A stretch of DNA of 43,730 nucleotides, taken from positions 1-43,730 of the forward strand of contig JBMNOD010000022.1 of assembly GCA_050942875.1 (NCBI GenBank), given 5' to 3'. A model generated the notes under the pieces. That model was not told where the DNA came from. It was given only the letters and a program-made list of their open reading frames with translations, and did not search any database. Both the position numbers and the translations under genes were made by a program. Below, one piece after another: positions 43,486-43,730 of this stretch. The first letter of the stretch is position 1. Each line of letters starts with the position of its first letter. Source of the DNA: JAAZAI01 sp050942875. Lineage in GTDB: Bacteria > Verrucomicrobiota > Kiritimatiellia > RFP12 > UBA3636.

Positions 43486-43730
43486 ATGAAGGACATGACG
43501 CAATTCGACCCGGGGTTCAGGCAACGCATGGACGAAGCGATCGACGGCCACGGCGGGGAGGTGCGCAAGAGGGTGTGGGATCGCAAGACGCTTTTCCGGT
43601 GCATGGTGGCGCAGGCCGCGTCGTTCAACGCCTCCTGCTCCTCCGCCGTCAAGGCGCTCCAGGCGGCGGGGCGCAAATGCTCCTCGAACACGTCGGGCTG
43701 CAGCCAGGCCGCGGGCCGGTTCCCCTTGGA
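43486..43730 (+). CDS. N-terminus of an IS4-like transposase, cut by the window end
   Basis: From ATG 43486 (AAGGAGAAACG upstream) the frame is open to the last base, giving 81 residues: MKDMTQFDPGFRQRMDEAID, VWDRKTLFRCMVAQAASFNA SCSSAVKALQAAGRKCSSNT SGCSQAAGRFPL. The pattern FNASCSSAV..SxNTxxxxxAxxRxPL is the one seen in the N-terminal domain of IS4-type transposases (S-x-C-S-x-A-V, S-x-x-T-x-x-x-x-A-R-x-R-L). The DDE catalytic part would lie beyond the window. Confidence 0.65.
   Translation, partial: MKDMTQFDPGFRQRMDEAIDGHGGEVRKRVWDRKTLFRCMVAQAASFNASCSSAVKALQAAGRKCSSNTSGCSQAAGRFPL

Overview
The window looks like a chromosomal segment of a GC-rich, LPS-making Gram-negative bacterium. LpxC and HldD (lipid A and heptose synthesis), a trigger factor-clpP-clpX cluster and a TrkAH system are all present. 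The eukaryote-like isoleucyl-tRNA synthetase, the DUF6788/IS4-like pair, the beta-flower protein and the dense small structured repeats remind me of the PVC group (Kiritimatiellota, Lentisphaerota, Verrucomicrobiota). That placement is an inference, not a demonstration; no rRNA or tRNA gene was seen.

Layout. 1-2.8 kb: edge of a possible transposase gene, then a restriction-modification locus with a decayed endonuclease remnant, an intact C5 methyltransferase and an overlapping putative endonuclease. 2.9-6.1 kb: ileS. 6.1-13.7 kb: accessory region with a beta-flower/Vsr-like nuclease operon, a truncated adenine methylase, an NlpC/P60-phosphatase fusion protein, a small membrane protein, a ParE-type toxin-antitoxin pair and three copies of a composite structured repeat. 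13.7-15.4 kb: hldD and a TatD-like hydrolase, abutting. 15.5-19 kb: a giant zinc-ribbon/TM/HELFH surface protein. 19.6-22.6 kb: a convergent N6-methylase/endonuclease pair. 22.8-27.7 kb: EF-G-like gene, trkA and trkH. 27.9-31.3 kb: tig-clpP-clpX. 31.7-37.7 kb: lpxC, a Gfo/Idh/MocA oxidoreductase and potABC (no potD). 37.8-43.7 kb: a fused toxin-antitoxin relic, small genes of unknown function, two AAA_14/DUF4143 ATPases (with a fragment of a former duplicate), and a DUF6788/IS4-like element cut by the window end.

How it fits together. The housekeeping blocks cover translation, proteostasis, K+ uptake, envelope synthesis and polyamine import. They alternate with a mobile and defensive layer: two RM loci, a TA pair, ATPases of the DUF4143 type, IS pieces and at least five gene relics.

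The most striking feature is the non-coding layer. It contains (i) heptanucleotide repeats of several unrelated sequences at gene borders, including a ~424 bp G-quadruplex-capable array that supplies the potC stop codon; (ii) a 54 bp element predicted to fold as a three-way junction with complementary loops; (iii) hairpin repeats whose copies differ by compensatory base changes; (iv) a promoter-plus-leader module shared by two unrelated accessory operons; and (v) 9 bp-period repeats at the 3' ends of three genes.
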